Shown here: positions 12,399-24,302 of the stretch, piece after piece | How the letters are laid out: each line of letters begins with the position of its first letter | How positions within the stretch are numbered: the first letter of the stretch is position 1 | Assembly: GCA_009192285.1 (NCBI GenBank) | Contig: CM018607.1 | Location: 1,549,736 to 1,613,735 of the forward strand | DNA: 64,000 nucleotides | DNA from: Morchella semilibera | Taxonomy: Eukaryota; Ascomycota; Pezizomycetes; Pezizales; Morchellaceae | Direction: 5' to 3' | Notes under the pieces: generated by a model | Database searches by the model: none | What the model saw: the letters and a program-made list of their open reading frames with translations, nothing else | Told to the model about the DNA's origin: nothing | Made by a program: the position numbers and the translations under genes

Positions 12399-13618
12399 TC
12401 GAAACAGCGAGGAAGGACCACCTGGATGGTAAGAAATAGACGCGTTAGTTATACGCGTATGGCAATTGTAGGGACAATCTTGAAGGGGGGCAAACCTAGG
12501 TGGTGGTGTTGGTGGGATGGGGAGCTTTTCTTGATTGATATGTAGCCAAGAGATGGTGAGAGAGAGAAGGGGCGAGAACGAGAGGGAGGGAGAGGGGGAG
12601 AGGGAGAGGGAGAGGGAGAGGGAGAGGGAGAGGGAGAGAGAGGATGTGGATGATTGGGTGAGCAGGCTGGTAAGTAGTTGATTGTGGGAAAAAAAGAAAC
12701 ACGGTCTCACGAGAGAAGTCAGATTAAGGTATTATGATGATGTGCTTAGACAGTGGAGTGAGTGCACACTCGTTTGTCTGGGAAGAGCCTCAGTTGACAG
12801 TGCATACACACACACACACATCCACACAACCCATTCAACAAATAATACACACGCACACACTCACACGAATCACATAACAGAGGCTGCCTGCCTGGGGTGT
12901 TGTTGTAGCTTAACTTTTGGGTGTGGGTGAGATCCATCACAAATGAGTCAACCCTGGCCCTTAGTCTACCCGAGATATGTTGTACCATGTATCTGATCGA
13001 GTGTTGAGGATCTCAAAGATAATCAGTTGTTCTGTTACCCTGCCTTACTCTGTGGGTTAGGGTTATATGCACAAATAGTTGCGGTTTCATAACGGTTGTC
13101 ACAACTCAGTCCTCGCCTGTGTTGGAAAGAATATCTACACACCAGTACCCTCCACTCCCATTGATGTCTTTAGAGCCGGCGGTGATTCTTCCCCCGCCCC
13201 TCGCCCCTAGATAGAATGCGCGGCATATTCGTAGACTATCATAATAATAGTTCCAACCGCAATTCAAAGCAAAAACATGCTCAATTTTTATCGCTCGAGT
13301 GCCCACAAATATCAAGGCCACACCGCGAAATCAAACCTTGCCGAAAAACTCCCCAGTCCGTGCCACCTCAAATTCCTCCATCCGGTCATTGAGGTGAGGT
13401 TGGCCAAGTTTAGTTACCCTGTCTTCAATTAGGGTCTAACCCCATGACTGTCCCTTCCCATCCTGGTCATCCCACACCACTTTACCAACCCACACTACGA
13501 GCCAGGCCTAGCGAAAAACACCTCCGCCCCCTTCCCCCCCAGCCGAAAATTGACGACGGCAACATTTCTACGACCATCCAACCCCCCTCAACCCCAAACG
13601 ACCAAAAAATCGACAGAA
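12399..13618. other. Divergent promoter region between the Q-rich gene and L26
   Basis: The 5' leader of the Q-rich gene contains a long (GGGAGA)n tract at about 12574-12642. Next come CA-rich repeats at 12805-12860, a telomere-like GGGTTAGGGTTA at 13054-13065, and C-rich sequence before the L26 start. A minus-strand CCATCCAG acceptor-like site near 12424 suggests that the Q-rich gene may have a 5' UTR intron. No gene is supported here. Confidence 0.55.
12574..12642. repeat. GGGAGA microsatellite
   Basis: Tandem GGGAGA units with minor variants, in the probable 5' UTR of the minus-strand Q-rich gene. Translated on the minus strand it gives a meaningless Leu-Ser-Pro run, which is why the upstream in-frame ATG at 12710 was not used as the start. 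Confidence 0.85.
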
Positions 13619-14332
13619 ATGGCAAAGCAAAACTCCGGTTCGTATTTCACTTCCTTCCCCGGGAATTGCAAGCAAGGGGCTCTTTTTCGTTTGCTAGGAC
13701 GGCAGTTTGGACATGGAAAAGAGAAAAAGAGATGGGGGTGGGATAGAGGATATCTGGTGACAGGAGGAGAGGGAGAAGAAGGGGGAGAGGGAGGGGAATA
13801 TTGGGATCGAATTGTTGATGAAAAATATTGAACCTCTGACTGACAAGACCACGTAATCAAATAGCCCTCGCGTCCTCTCGCAGAAAGTCGAGAAAGGCAC
13901 ACTTCAGCGCTCCCTCCTCGGTGCGCCGTGTCATCATGTCGGCCCCCCTCTCTAAAGAGCTCCGCGCCCAGCACAACGTACCTCCCCCCTCCCCCCCTGG
14001 GTAGCTCCCTCAACTCTACAGCGGTCAGAGAACTCTAACCGTCCCCCGTACAGGTCCGCTCCATCCCCATCCGCAAGGACGATGAGGTCGTGGTCACCCG
14101 TGGGTTCCACAAGGGCAGTGAGGGAAAGGTCGTCTCCGTCTACCGTCTCAAATACGTCATCCACATTGAGCGCCTCAACCGCGAGAAAGTAAACGGCCAG
14201 TCCGTACCAGTCGGCATCCACCCCTCCAAGGTGAAGATCACCAAGCTCAAGATCGACAAGGACCGCGACGCCATCCTAGAGAGGAAGGGAGGAAAGGGAA
14301 AGGAGGATGACAAGGGAAAGAACAAGGAATAA
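13619..14332 (+). CDS. RPL26: 60S ribosomal protein L26 (uL24)
   Basis: Three exons: 13619-13637, 13865-13977, 14054-14332; 136 residues, close to the family length. The spliced start [20 protein letters not shown] matches the family (yeast begins MAKQS), followed by [20 protein letters not shown] and the KOW segment [33 protein letters not shown], then a lysine-rich tail. The protein binds 25S/5.8S rRNA near the exit tunnel of the large subunit. Exon 1 is only 19 nt and its donor reads GTTCGT, which is not consensus; the acceptor AATAG at 13864 with CTGAC upstream restores exactly the conserved N-terminus. Intron 2 runs from GTACCT to TACAG. Confidence 0.95.
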
Positions 14333-15191
14333 TTCCTTTAAAAAAAATCCATCAAGCGCATTCCCATCTCTCCGAGTTGTAACCCTTTAATTTTTTTTTT
14401 TTAGTTTTTTTTTAACGGTTGTGTCCTCGATTGTGTGCTTTTTAAGGTGAAGATAGATTGCTCCAGAGCCATTGATGCGCAAGCGACAAGAAATGCACCG
14501 GTCTATGCACCCCCCATTCCATGCCCGCGCTCAAAAATATGGAGCCCGGGGTAAAAAGAGAAAGAAAGGAGAAAAACTCTAGACAAGGAAATAAAGAAGA
14601 TTCCATCCCCCCTGCTGGCCTTCCAGAAACCAAATTTAATTTCACCCATAACATTGCGACCAGAAAGAATCCCCAAAGCCCACCCACTCCGTATCCCGCC
14701 TCTTTATCTCCTCTCCAGCCGCAGCCCTCCCGGGTTACCATCACGGTTGGCGAGGTAAACGAATGGCGCATAGTGAACACCCCTGGCCGATTGAATCCGG
14801 CTTTCAGGACTTGCACGCAGACCGCACCCGAAGAGGCTGCTCTATTTGCAGCAGCTGGTGCTGGGATGCGGTTTGAGTGCGAGGTACATGCTAGAAAAAC
14901 TTCAATAAATGGTTTATGGTTTTGATAATGCATTCTTCAAATGTGATTAGTCGCGTGCCTTTAGCCTTTATGCCTAATGACGTCGTCGTCTTAGTCATTA
15001 CCGGAAGCCTTTATTCATGAGGTATCACTCGTTAGCCCCCATCCTTGAGTGCCTCGTTTTACAATTACACTTCCAAGCACAGCCCCATACCCCCCCCCCC
15101 CCCGGGGGACACCTGTCTGCCTCCTAGTCCGCTTTGTCTCCCTAGTATTACAAACCCCCACTGGGAGAGAGGCGTACTGGCAGGTGCAGAC

Positions 15192-15317
15192 TACTCGTTT
15201 TTCGCTGACGTTTTTGAACCGGGCCATTATTGCATACACCCAAGATCATGAGCTTGGCGTATTTTTGTATGGCATGCAATATCAGTCGCGTCCACAAACG
15301 TCAGCGAAATACGAGTA
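15192..15317. mobile_element. MITE-like fold-back element (TACTCGT family, copy 1)
   Basis: 126 bp with terminal inverted repeats: TACTCGTTTTTCGCTGACG on the left, CGTCAGCGAAATACGAGTA on the right. The inside contains the TATTGCAT and GGCATGCAAT half-palindrome shared with copies at 21382-21510 and 22060-22172. The outermost TA on both sides fits a TA target site, as in Tc1/mariner-type elements. Confidence 0.75.
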
Positions 15318-15353
15318 ATCCACGGTCTGCAGACCCAAACCCGCCTGATATGT

Positions 15354-15475
15354 ATTCCGACGGGATCGCTGGATACGATTACTGATGTAAACAAAAAGAA
15401 AAAAAATTCCAACGGGATCGCTGGATATGATTACTGATGTAAACAAAAAAAAAACATATTCCGACGGGATCTAGC
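15354..15475. repeat. 52-bp tandem repeat, about 2.3 units
   Basis: Units start with ATTCC at 15354, 15406 and 15458, each followed by (G/A)ACGGGATC. Each complete unit holds GATTACTGATGTAAACAAA and an A-rich end; the third unit is truncated. Confidence 0.85.
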
Positions 15476-15679
15476 GCGGGGGGCATTGTTAAAAATGCGT
15501 GCGAGTTGCGAGAAAAACTGGAAACGGTAGACTCAGAGTTAAGCCTTGTTTTCAGGACTCATCTGCTCCCCGAAAGTTCCGCGGGGCTGGGCAAGCCAAA
15601 AAATGCTCCAGGATCGTTCTTGAGAAGAAATACATGTATGGACATGTTTCTGAAGGGTTGTTTGTGTAAGTGCATATTG

Positions 15680-15808
15680 TACTCGCTATCCACCATAAGA
15701 ACCTGAAAACGCAGGCGCCAACATTTGTATGGCCAAGACGATTCTCCATACAAATTACCCCTGTCTTTGTCACTTGCATTTTCAGGTTCTTATGGTGGAT
15801 AGCGAGTA
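15680..15808. mobile_element. MITE-like fold-back element with about 34-bp inverted repeats
   Basis: 129 bp. Left arm TACTCGCTATCCACCATAAG and onward; the right arm is its reverse complement, with a perfect match over 30 bp and one mismatch just inside. A second inner palindrome (ATTTGTATGG / CCATACAAAT) means that almost the whole element folds into one hairpin. TA at both ends suggests a TA target site. Only one copy is in the window. Confidence 0.85.
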
Positions 15809-17881
15809 TGTCCGCTCCCCGCCCCCCATTTTTAATACACATCGGTGTTTCGGTTCGTGGATCGTCGGTTGTTTTTCTTTTTCGCCCGGGACAACGCATG
15901 ACCCCTTGCAATTGGTCAATCGGTGCTTTTTTCTCTCTTTCTTTTTTTTGGGGAGGGGGGATAGCGATAAAGAATTTACATGGAAAGACCTAACCCTGAA
16001 TTTTACACATATTATGATCTGTCAAATTTCTCAGAATTACGCTGAGAGAAGAATGAGTCCCGTCATGTTATTGGCTCTTTCATGTGTGTTCAACCTTCGA
16101 GTCAGTGCGGATAAAAGACTCTAATAATGGCAAGTTTCTAATCACCTCACCTCAGCAGGATGGCAAGCCCCGTAGTTCCTGCGTACGACCCCTGCGTACT
16201 AGGATAGGCGCACTCCCACCCAGCTAGGGACGGTCCTAGTGGTGGGCATGAGGCGGGATCATATCAAGAGGCGAGACCTGGACAGGTCTTGTCTTCCCCT
16301 TCCCTTTAATTTTATCGTCTCGAAACCCTCGGGCAAGAGACTTTATAGTCATATGACTTTTACCAGATCATAGTCTTGTGAAACCCTAGCCCTAGGAACC
16401 TATAATTACTAAACTTTATGGTCGAGAAAGGTCGAGATAAAGTCTTAAAAAACTTGGATAACCCTCTAGGTTTGATAGGTACACATATCTATACCCCAGA
16501 GGTGCGTTGGTCGTGTGCCTCCACGAGTTCGTTCCTCCATAGTCCAAACGTGTAGCGCCTGGACATAAATCACCGGCATACAGGCCTTGGCAAAATCCAC
16601 CCAAATCTACATGGCTCCCCCAATGCTTGATGGATGGAGCTGTATCTTAGAATATATGGTTGTTGATGGTGTATCCTTCAGTTCTAATAGTTTCATGGCT
16701 TTGCAAAAGAATTGAGAGTTGGGTAAACAGTCGATTTTGAAAGATTTTGGTTCCGTAACGGTGGGTTATGTATGTCCAAGAGTTATATTGCTACATGTAC
16801 ATGTAAGTATATATATACGGTCACGTACATCGTAAAGTACATGTAGTTATCTATATATAACCGCACATAAGCAATATACATATGTAGTACAAAATTGGGA
16901 GGTGAGCGCTACCAAAGCTCGAAGAATTGGCTATCCCCATACAGGGGCCTGCATAATAGAAACAGTTTGTGGGGTTTGCCTATATATGTATATATAGGAA
17001 CTTTTGACTGCTACTAAAGGCCCCTTCCCAACATCCTGGTGATCTGCAATAGAAACCGGTTATCAAGGCAAGGCTTATATGCTATTAACTGTACAGTGGT
17101 AGGTAATTATATCAAGTGATGGAACACAGTGGTGCCTGTTTTGGTAAAACGCCACCAACATTTGGTGCCTGTATCTCAGGGCGCCCCATTACTTATTACC
17201 TGTCGCTGTACAGTATTAAAATTCGGTATTGTCTTGTGGGGGTGGGTCGCTTTAGTTGATTACGCTGCATCTTGCGGCATGTTTAATGGGAAATTATCCG
17301 CTTTCTCGCGCGCTCGGTGGGCGAGCTATATAATAGACTTTGTTTTCTCGATATAACCCACTCATCACTTCGCCTTCTCAATCACGTTTTTTGTATCAAT
17401 ATTGGGATGTGGCACGAGAAGCAGCAGAAAACTGTTTGATCGACATATAATGTTGCAGTTTAGATGACAGGCCTAGCTAGGTGGGAAGAGAGAGAGCAAG
17501 AGAAAAAGAAAGAAAGAAAGAAAAGGAGAGAGAGAGAGAGAGAGAGTTATCCCCAAACCTACTGGTAGAGTAGGGCGCCCGATTCCAACAAATTATAACT
17601 ATATATAAGATATACACCTAGCTAATTATGTAGTAGTGCAACCACTCGGAGATAGTTGGGCTCTGCTATTAGCAAAGACACAGTCTCCAGCCCCGCATAT
17701 AAGCCGCCCCCCCACATACCGGGAGGCCAAAGGCTAAGGGCCATGCGACTTTGTGTCTTTGGCGGGTCGCTGGAGCGGGTATCTCCGAGGACGGATACCA
17801 CATCTCCCTCATAGACAGGTGTGATACCAAAGCATCTATAGCTGCTCGCTGATGCAGATTTGTGAGATTTTTCCTTCTCGA

Positions 17882-19392
17882 CTACCACATGAATCTGGGT
17901 AGTACTTGCTGATATTGAGGGAGCGGCAAAACGTCGTGCGGTCCACCGTTTGATGGCGCCCAGTATGTGGTACATTCTAAGGTTGGATTGATACGGGTAT
18001 TAAGGGTTGGATCAGGGGGGTTATCGTGCAGAACAGATATACCGTCAGTGTTTTTCTGTTGCGCTCTTATCCAATTACCGATCTCATCCCTCTTAGCCCT
18101 CTCCTTGTATATTAGACTAGCTATGTCTCCGTGGTTGCAGCTTAATGCTACCTCCAGTGCCGTCTCCCCATTCAAATCTCGTAGCGAAAGATCAATATCT
18201 TTGATCTCAAGAATCAAACAGGCTATCTCCTTATGGCCATAGCGTGCGGCCAGATGCAGAGCCGTCTCCCCATAGTAGTTCTGTGAGAGATCGATGCCCC
18301 ACTCAAGCAGTAGGCAAGCCACCCTCCTATGGCCGCCTAAAACTGCCCAGTGAAGTGCCGTTTCTCCATCTGAACCCTTAGATGAAATATTCATTCTAGA
18401 ATCCATTTGGCGTATCATTTGAACCATCTCTATAAAACCAAAATACGCGCTCATATGTAGGTATGGCTCCCTAGCTAACCACTCCTCCCTTGAAAGACGC
18501 ATGCCAACTTGAGGCGCAAACCCGGCCACCGCCTTATGGTGCTCAGATGCATCATAGAATACTATATTGGTAGGTAATAGTTCCGGTTTTTCCATTTCTT
18601 CAACTCTAGAAGTCTTCGGTGGGGGGGCATTGGAGGGCTCTTGATTCATTGCTGGTTTATTGGCCATGAGGCTATCATATTTGGGTACGCCAATATTGAT
18701 GCGGCTCTGTTCTCGAATGCTGCTACCGCCAGTAGGCCATAATAGCGCACTTGCAGTAGTTGAAGCATCGGACTCGGAGAGGTATATTTCATATGGGTCC
18801 TGTACGGGGCCGGTTTCAGACATTAATTCTGTACCCAAATGGTCAGGGTCAGGAAGATTGATGCCACTTATGGCCGCGTTGTCGTATTCAAATTCCCAAG
18901 GTTGTCCTGGAACTTGTGTAGGCTGGTCATGAGTATCTATAAAGAATAGACTTCAGTTAGTATACGCTTTCTAAGTGTCAAGCTTGTTATTTATTCCAGA
19001 TCTATGCATTTACATACTTGTTTGGGTGTTTTCCTGGCAAAGCGCAGTTTCTTTACGGCCCGTACTCAAATGACGTTCTTCCTCTCCGATTGACATTGTC
19101 CGATCTCTTAAATTCCGATTTTTTCTGAGTTTCCACGCTCTAAACCTGTTCTTGTATTGTGCCTCACTTTATTTTGATCGTTAGAAATTAGTTGATCATT
19201 TAGATTTCAAAAAAAGGGGCCATATCAATGAATAGATATTTCAACTTACGTTGCATAAAATTTGTATTTTTCTGCCATACTTTCTACCACCTCGCCTAGA
19301 GTACCTCCCTCATCGATGTAGAGATGGGTAATTACACCCCGCCTTTTTTCCCATTCCTTTGGATCCGTTACGTAGACGTTGGCTGGTGGCAT
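17882..19392 (-). CDS. Clr5-domain ankyrin-repeat protein, three exons
   Basis: Exons on the minus strand: 19392-19250, 19166-19018, 18936-17882; 448 residues. The start is ATG 19392-19390 (MPPANVYVTDPKEWEKR). The Clr5 domain runs from PKEWEKRRGVITHLYIDE through YKFYAT to TEAQYKNRFRAWKLRKN and is interrupted by an intron (donor GTAAGT after the Thr codon) at the same position as in the gene at 2482. A Ser/Pro-rich linker follows, then a motif SREEWLAREPYLHMSAYFG, then three clear ankyrin repeats (ETALHWAVLGGH, ETALHLAARYGH, ETALEVALSCNH). A charged tail ends at FMW. Function unknown. The open frame just downstream (17622-17975) is in another frame and is not joined here. Confidence 0.82.
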
Positions 19393-20757
19393 TTCGAATT
19401 CGAATAGGCTTCAACTGATCTGTCGCTTGTATCTGAGAAACCCAACGATGATGAGCCTAGAGAGATATAACGCTTGAATGACAGGGTTCTACTGGGTGGT
19501 ACTTGTAGATCTATTATTGTTGAAAAGTTTCGTCAGTTATTTAGTTGATTGCCCTTCCCAAGACTAGCTTTATATTCAATCAGCTGCCACTTCAGCGCAG
19601 TTCAGAGTCCAGGATCGTCAGGTCACTAGATACTCTTAGACAAATTTTGAGCCTCATCAACCTGCGCTGTAAGATTACAAAAACGACCTGTCACTATTTT
19701 ACGTGAGTGGAGGTCCCAACTACAGGTTTCCCGAAGCCTACGAAAAAATTCCGCCGGGTCGGGGTAATGTCCGTTACTAGAGTATCGGGGACACTCGGCC
19801 TATTCACAACATGGACCATATTGTAGGCACTTAGGAGTTAGGATGTGGGTGACTAGCCGTGTCGATGCGCCGCGATTGATTGGCCCGCGTTCCCGCGGAG
19901 TGTCGGGGACCTGTAATACTTTTCGCGGAGTATCAGTTAAGCTTGAAAACCAGCTAGTGAGTCAAAGTTACGTGTAGCCAATTGTTACTTCCAGGCTCGA
20001 GCTTGAAACGAGGCCGGCTATTGATACATCTTAAACATGTATGTACTACCGCAAAAAACTCGAGTCGTTTTTCGAGGCCTCCTTTGGCAACAATTACAAA
20101 CCAGTGCAAGAGTGGGCAGTAGAGGCAGCTGCAGATGATGGTGAGATGGTCAAATTGATCCCTGAACATACAAGTGATCTTTGGGGCGCACTTCTATTAA
20201 GGATTTATAGGCCCTTTAATTGCCATCGAAGTTAAACTACCAAAAGTTTTGTACATACAATATGTATCTGGTGGGGCGGAGCATCGTTTTAGGCCGAGCT
20301 TATGTAGGTATCCGCATCTCGAAAACAGGGCGCAGGCACAGTATGTAGGTTTATTTATGCATAACACTATTACATAAGCAAACAGGCTTGGACACCCTCA
20401 AATAAGCTGGGTTCACATATATAGGAAGTTTCCTCGGTATTCAATTCCATCAACAAGGCCTTCAGGGTACATAAGATAAACTCTGTTTTATTCATAGACA
20501 GCTTTTTATCCCTATAAAGTGACTTTTAGGTAGAAAGATATACATTAGACCTATCTGAATCCTTATGAATATTGTAAAAATGGAGAGTTATTCAATTGAC
20601 CCCAAATCGGATATATATAGGTAGAGTTTATGATCTATATTTCATTATCTGGTATTCTTATATCGATTAAGTAGATCGTTTATTGGCTATAATCAATTGT
20701 CATGCTAATACAATCACGTGGAAATAGATCAAGAATGCATCAAAATGGAGGTTTTCT

Positions 20758-20865
20758 ATTTTTTTTTTTTTTTTTTTTTTTACTTATATGGTCAGTGAGG
20801 GTTTGGTATTCTGTTGAGAAAATGTTCACTGACCATATAAGTAAAAAAAAAAAAAAAAAAAAAAA
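20758..20865. repeat. Long perfect hairpin with T and A tracts
   Basis: A run of about 22 T, then ACTTATATGGTCAGTGA, a 25-nt loop, then TCACTGACCATATAAGT and about 22 A. The roughly 39-bp arms appear perfectly complementary. It may be a MITE with T-rich ends or two inverted A-tailed insertions. Confidence 0.85.
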
Positions 20866-20897
20866 TAATTGGTTGGGGGCTCCGGAAACTTCGGCTG

Positions 20898-21290
20898 TAC
20901 AGCCCCGTTCGAAAAGTCCTGGCACCCCCGGGTCAGAAGTACGAGGGTGTTTTTTCTTCTATTTTCTAATTCCCCCATTAATAACAGAGAGCTACAATAT
21001 CTTCATTACGGCCATACCTATCAATTTTTGGGTACAGCCGTTCACAGGGTTTTGGTGAACACGGAGTTTTGGTGAACAGGGGGTTGGAGCCAATAAAAAC
21101 CGTTACTATTAGACAAATTCGCCAGTTTAGGCGTTGCCACTGAGAGATTCGCCGAAAACCCCGTATTCATCAAAGCCCTGTGAACGGCTGTATGTGCAGG
21201 AGAAATGATTGTTGGTGGGTTAGAATTCATAATATAGTAGCTATAGGATGGAACAGGGACCAACGGTAGATTGTCGTCAGCCAAAGCGAC
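20898..21290. mobile_element. TACAGCC-family element, interrupted by a second MITE
   Basis: The left end TACAGCCCCGTTCGAAAAG matches the end of the element at 29114-29342. The interior (AGCTACAATATC, GCCATACCTATCAATTTTT, then after the insertion TGTGCAGGAGAAATGATTG) matches the reverse complement of that element's interior. The segment 21033-21192 is a separate element inserted at a TA. The right terminal repeat is not recognisable, so the right boundary is approximate. Confidence 0.65.
21033..21192. mobile_element. MITE nested in the 20898 element, TA target site
   Basis: 160 bp. The left arm starts TACAGCCGTTCACAGGG and the right arm ends CCCTGTGAACGGCTGTA; the arms match over about 42 bp with a few mismatches. 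The related element at 29114 shows the uninterrupted sequence (its reverse complement reads TTTTTGAGTATGCGC), so the insertion duplicated TA. This is typical of Tc1/mariner-type transposition. Confidence 0.8.
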
Positions 21291-21381
21291 CCTTTCAGTA
21301 TCTCCGTACGCGTGCACCCACAAGCCAAGGTTTCCTGCATGTATTGCCCATTGCCCACCAATGTTATGTACTCGTTCATGG

Positions 21382-21510
21382 GTACTCGTACTTTCCTGAC
21401 GTTTGTAAAGGGGACCACTATTGCATACCATACTAAATTTTGGGCTTGGCGCGTATTTGTATGGCATGCAATAGCGGTCATTTTCACAAACGTCAGGAAC
21501 ATACGAGTAC
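21382..21510. mobile_element. MITE-like fold-back element (TACTCGT family, copy 2)
   Basis: 129 bp. Ends GTACTCGTACTTTCCTGACG and CGTCAGGAACATACGAGTAC; the interior has CACTATTGCATACCATAC and GTATGGCATGCAATAG. Clear relative of 15192-15317 and 22060-22172. Confidence 0.8.
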
Positions 21511-21590
21511 TGGGTGTTGACTGAAAGATAATACTCTACTCTAGGTATTGCAACGTGTCAAGTGCAACACCTTAAGCGCTCCCAGATAAG

Positions 21591-21632
21591 TACTCGCCCG
21601 AAAAAAAAGGTTTGCGCATCTTTTGGCGAGTA
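21591..21632. repeat. Short hairpin with TACTCGCC / GGCGAGTA ends
   Basis: 42 bp, starting TACTCGCCCGAAAA and ending TTTTGGCGAGTA. It has the same outer six bases as the neighbouring MITE-like elements and may be an internally deleted remnant. Confidence 0.5.
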
Positions 21633-22059
21633 TGTATCCCTGCGAACTGCAAAAGCAACGGGCTCAGTGACTATGCCACACCTCGAATAGGAACTCCTGG
21701 ATTCTCTCACACACCACACCACCTACGCGAATATACGTATATACCCCGACGTCCCCCGAACGAAAACCGGCTATGCATGCACGATCAAGATTGCCTAGAC
21801 GCAACCAGAGAATTAGGGGAATTAGAGACCGTGTTTAGAACAGGGCAAAAATACTCGAGCTGTTGGAAACTGGTGTTTATAACTGCATGATACTCCCGAT
21901 GACGTTAGCCGGGTGTCTCTTCAACAGTCCACTAGAAAGTTCTTGTCCGTAAATGTGCCAGGTGAAGGGCTTGCCCTCCATGTTATTGCTTAAACAACCC
22001 TAACCCTGCCATAGTATCTTACTCCCTCGACATGAGTTTATAACCGGTTTATAACCCTG

Positions 22060-22172
22060 TTTCTTACGGAAAAATGACCACTATTGCATGCCATACAAAT
22101 ACGCGCCAAGTCCAAAATTTAGTATGGTATACAATAGTGGTTCATTTTCCAAACGTCAGGAAAGTACTAGTA
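22060..22172. mobile_element. MITE-like element (TACTCGT family, copy 3, eroded left end)
   Basis: The interior is nearly the same as copy 2 but in the opposite orientation (CCACTATTGCATGCCATAC, then GTATGGTATACAATAGTGG). The right end, CAAACGTCAGGAAAGTACTAGTA, is cut here for length to its key part CGTCAGGAAAGTACTAGTA. The left arm has lost most of its match. Confidence 0.65.
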
Positions 22173-22740
22173 TATTTCACGGGACCCGTAGGCACCCCTA
22201 GGGGAGTTAAAAAAAAAGAAGAAAAAGGTGTTAGGGGAGCTAAAAAAGAAAAAAGAGAAAAAGAAGGGAAAAAAAAGAAAAACGTGGTGGGGGATACGGC
22301 GTTTCCTCCATCAAGGGTGGGGGAACACCTACGTTTTGATTCATGTTTCACCACCCCACTCTTTTTCCCTCTATATATCTTTAAGTATAATGCATGATTG
22401 AGTGCAGAGGTATGGTGACGATGGTATTAGTGATGTACATGTACAGGTGTAAGGAAAGGATGAGGCCGTTTTTGTACCTTAACCAACTCCAGCACTCCTT
22501 CAATTGATCAACCTTCAAGCCAATCATGAAATGCATATGGCTCACCCAAATGACTTAGGAGCGAGAGATAGACCTAACGCCCATTCATACCCACTGACTG
22601 GCTTGATGCAAATTTTCGGCCGACCCTAAGCTCCAAATTCCCAGGCCTCCAACCAAAAAAACCCTGAGGGGTGCTCTCCATGTGAGTGAGACTAGTCTAT
22701 ATGATCACAGTCTATCACTCGAGTTTCCTCCCTTCCCGAG

Positions 22741-22980
22741 CTTTTTTTTTTTGTTTAATTCATTAATTGTATGCAGCCTTCCAGCAATGACTGTTCATCC
22801 CAAAACACCTCTCCATCTACGGCCAACCCCATAAAAGAAAAATACACTGTCTCTTCCCCAACACTGACCAACCGAGCCTCATCACTCATGATTAGGTAAG
22901 CAAACATCAATTTCCCTACCCAATCCTAAGCTCCACCCAAACTTCTTCTCCATCTTCAAATCCATACATTATGTGTTCTA
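22741..22980. repeat. Dispersed repeat, copy 1 of 2
   Basis: Aligns with 29868-30140: poly-T, then GTTTAATTCATTA, GTATGCA, CAGC(A/T)ATGAC, AATAAAAGAAAA-like sequence, CTGTCTCTTCC, CAACA, CGAGCCTCATCA and AGGTAA, in the same order. Diverged, with no coding sequence and no terminal repeats that I can define. The family is unknown. Confidence 0.55.
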
Positions 22981-24302
22981 TCCCCCTCTGATCTCCGAAT
23001 ATTTTATGGCATCTGTCCCCTTCCCGAGTTAGCTGATTGATCAATTCAACAAGTACACGCCTCCCGTCTAAAAACAGGGAGCAAAACAATATAGATTAAA
23101 GAAACTTGCAATTGAAAGTACGTCTATCTTTCAGCTTCTCGGTGTCTCCCACCCTAGGTTGTTATCCTCGTATTCTGCGCCTTTTGGTTCATTTCTGGCT
23201 CTCTCCCCCTCTCCCTCTCTGTAACGAAGGTGTCCTGCGTACGTGGGTGTTTGTATATGCCTGCCCCTCTTCCCAGAACCAACCACGGCTAGGTATATAT
23301 TCACGGATCCTGGGGGGCAGGACACCAGGACACTTGTTATTGCCAGTCAAGTCGAACCCTACCATGACCCCTCGGCGTTGATGAGCCGGTAAAACTAGAG
23401 TTATACATAGTAGGGCCAAGTATCTAATTAGGTCAGAAGCCAAACCGGGCCGATCATGTAATATCACTCGGCTGGCATTACTTTGAGTACCGCCTTTGAT
23501 AAGTCTGGACACGATATTCCATGGCCACCTATATCTACCATATATACTGGTTCTCCAGCGGCTGCTTGTGCTCTTAGGCCGCCTCTCTATATCGTATAGC
23601 TGCCGGTAACCTGGTCTCGAAAGAAGTCTGGTTAGTAAATATTAGAACCTACCGCTCGCAGCGTACGTACAGTATGCTCAAGACAAAGCCGTGTTGCGTA
23701 AATATATCCGCTTTCTTCTTTCCAACCAAATAATACTCCATCATCTAGTTTGTGCACGTAAGTGTCTTTGTAAGATTACAGCGCGTCCGCGCGCCGCCTG
23801 TAAACCTCTATTAGTTTACCAAGTCCATTCTGAGAGCCCCGCCGTAGCTCTAATGGACAACGATTATCTACCATATCAGTAGACACGCAGAGTCCGCCAG
23901 AATTACCGCAGCCACGGTCTAGAGTAGAGTTGACGGTGTCTAGGAACCTTCCCCAACAGGAAAGACAGTCTAATTCCAAATCGGACCGGTCATATTCCAA
24001 ATCGGACCGTTAGATCTGCAGCTTCCAAAGAGTCTAAGATACGGTTCTGATACGCGAGTGGGGATCGTAGAGTATATATGCGCGGTGGTCTATCACCGTG
24101 CAATACCCGGGGTGGGAGTGACGATAGAATGTGGTTCCAAGGGCGGCCACGTGGGGGTATCAACGGCTGGTTGCAATGGCTGCAAGCGAGTGATGCAGTG
24201 CAGATGAGAGTATCCCAGATCCGTCGATGCTAACCCCCTATAATAGGGGATTTAAGTTTATATGGGATCTATTATATTAGAGTCTTTTTGCCAGTGACCG
24301 CA

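Larger units (their letters stand above)
14333..17881. other. Spacer with hairpin elements and tandem repeats; no supported gene
   Basis: T-rich 3' flank of L26 (T runs at 14391-14412), then overlapping open frames on both strands at 14442-14933 without recognisable features. Inverted-repeat elements lie at 15192-15317 and 15680-15808 and a 52-bp tandem repeat between them. The stretch 16100-17600 shows only simple repeats (AG run near 17460-17545) and TA-rich tracts; nothing else was recognised. Confidence 0.5.

Noticed and set aside
14442-14933. Overlapping 134-163 residue open frames on both strands downstream of L26
   Set aside because: No recognisable domain, no supporting splice sites, and the two strands overlap fully; likely chance.
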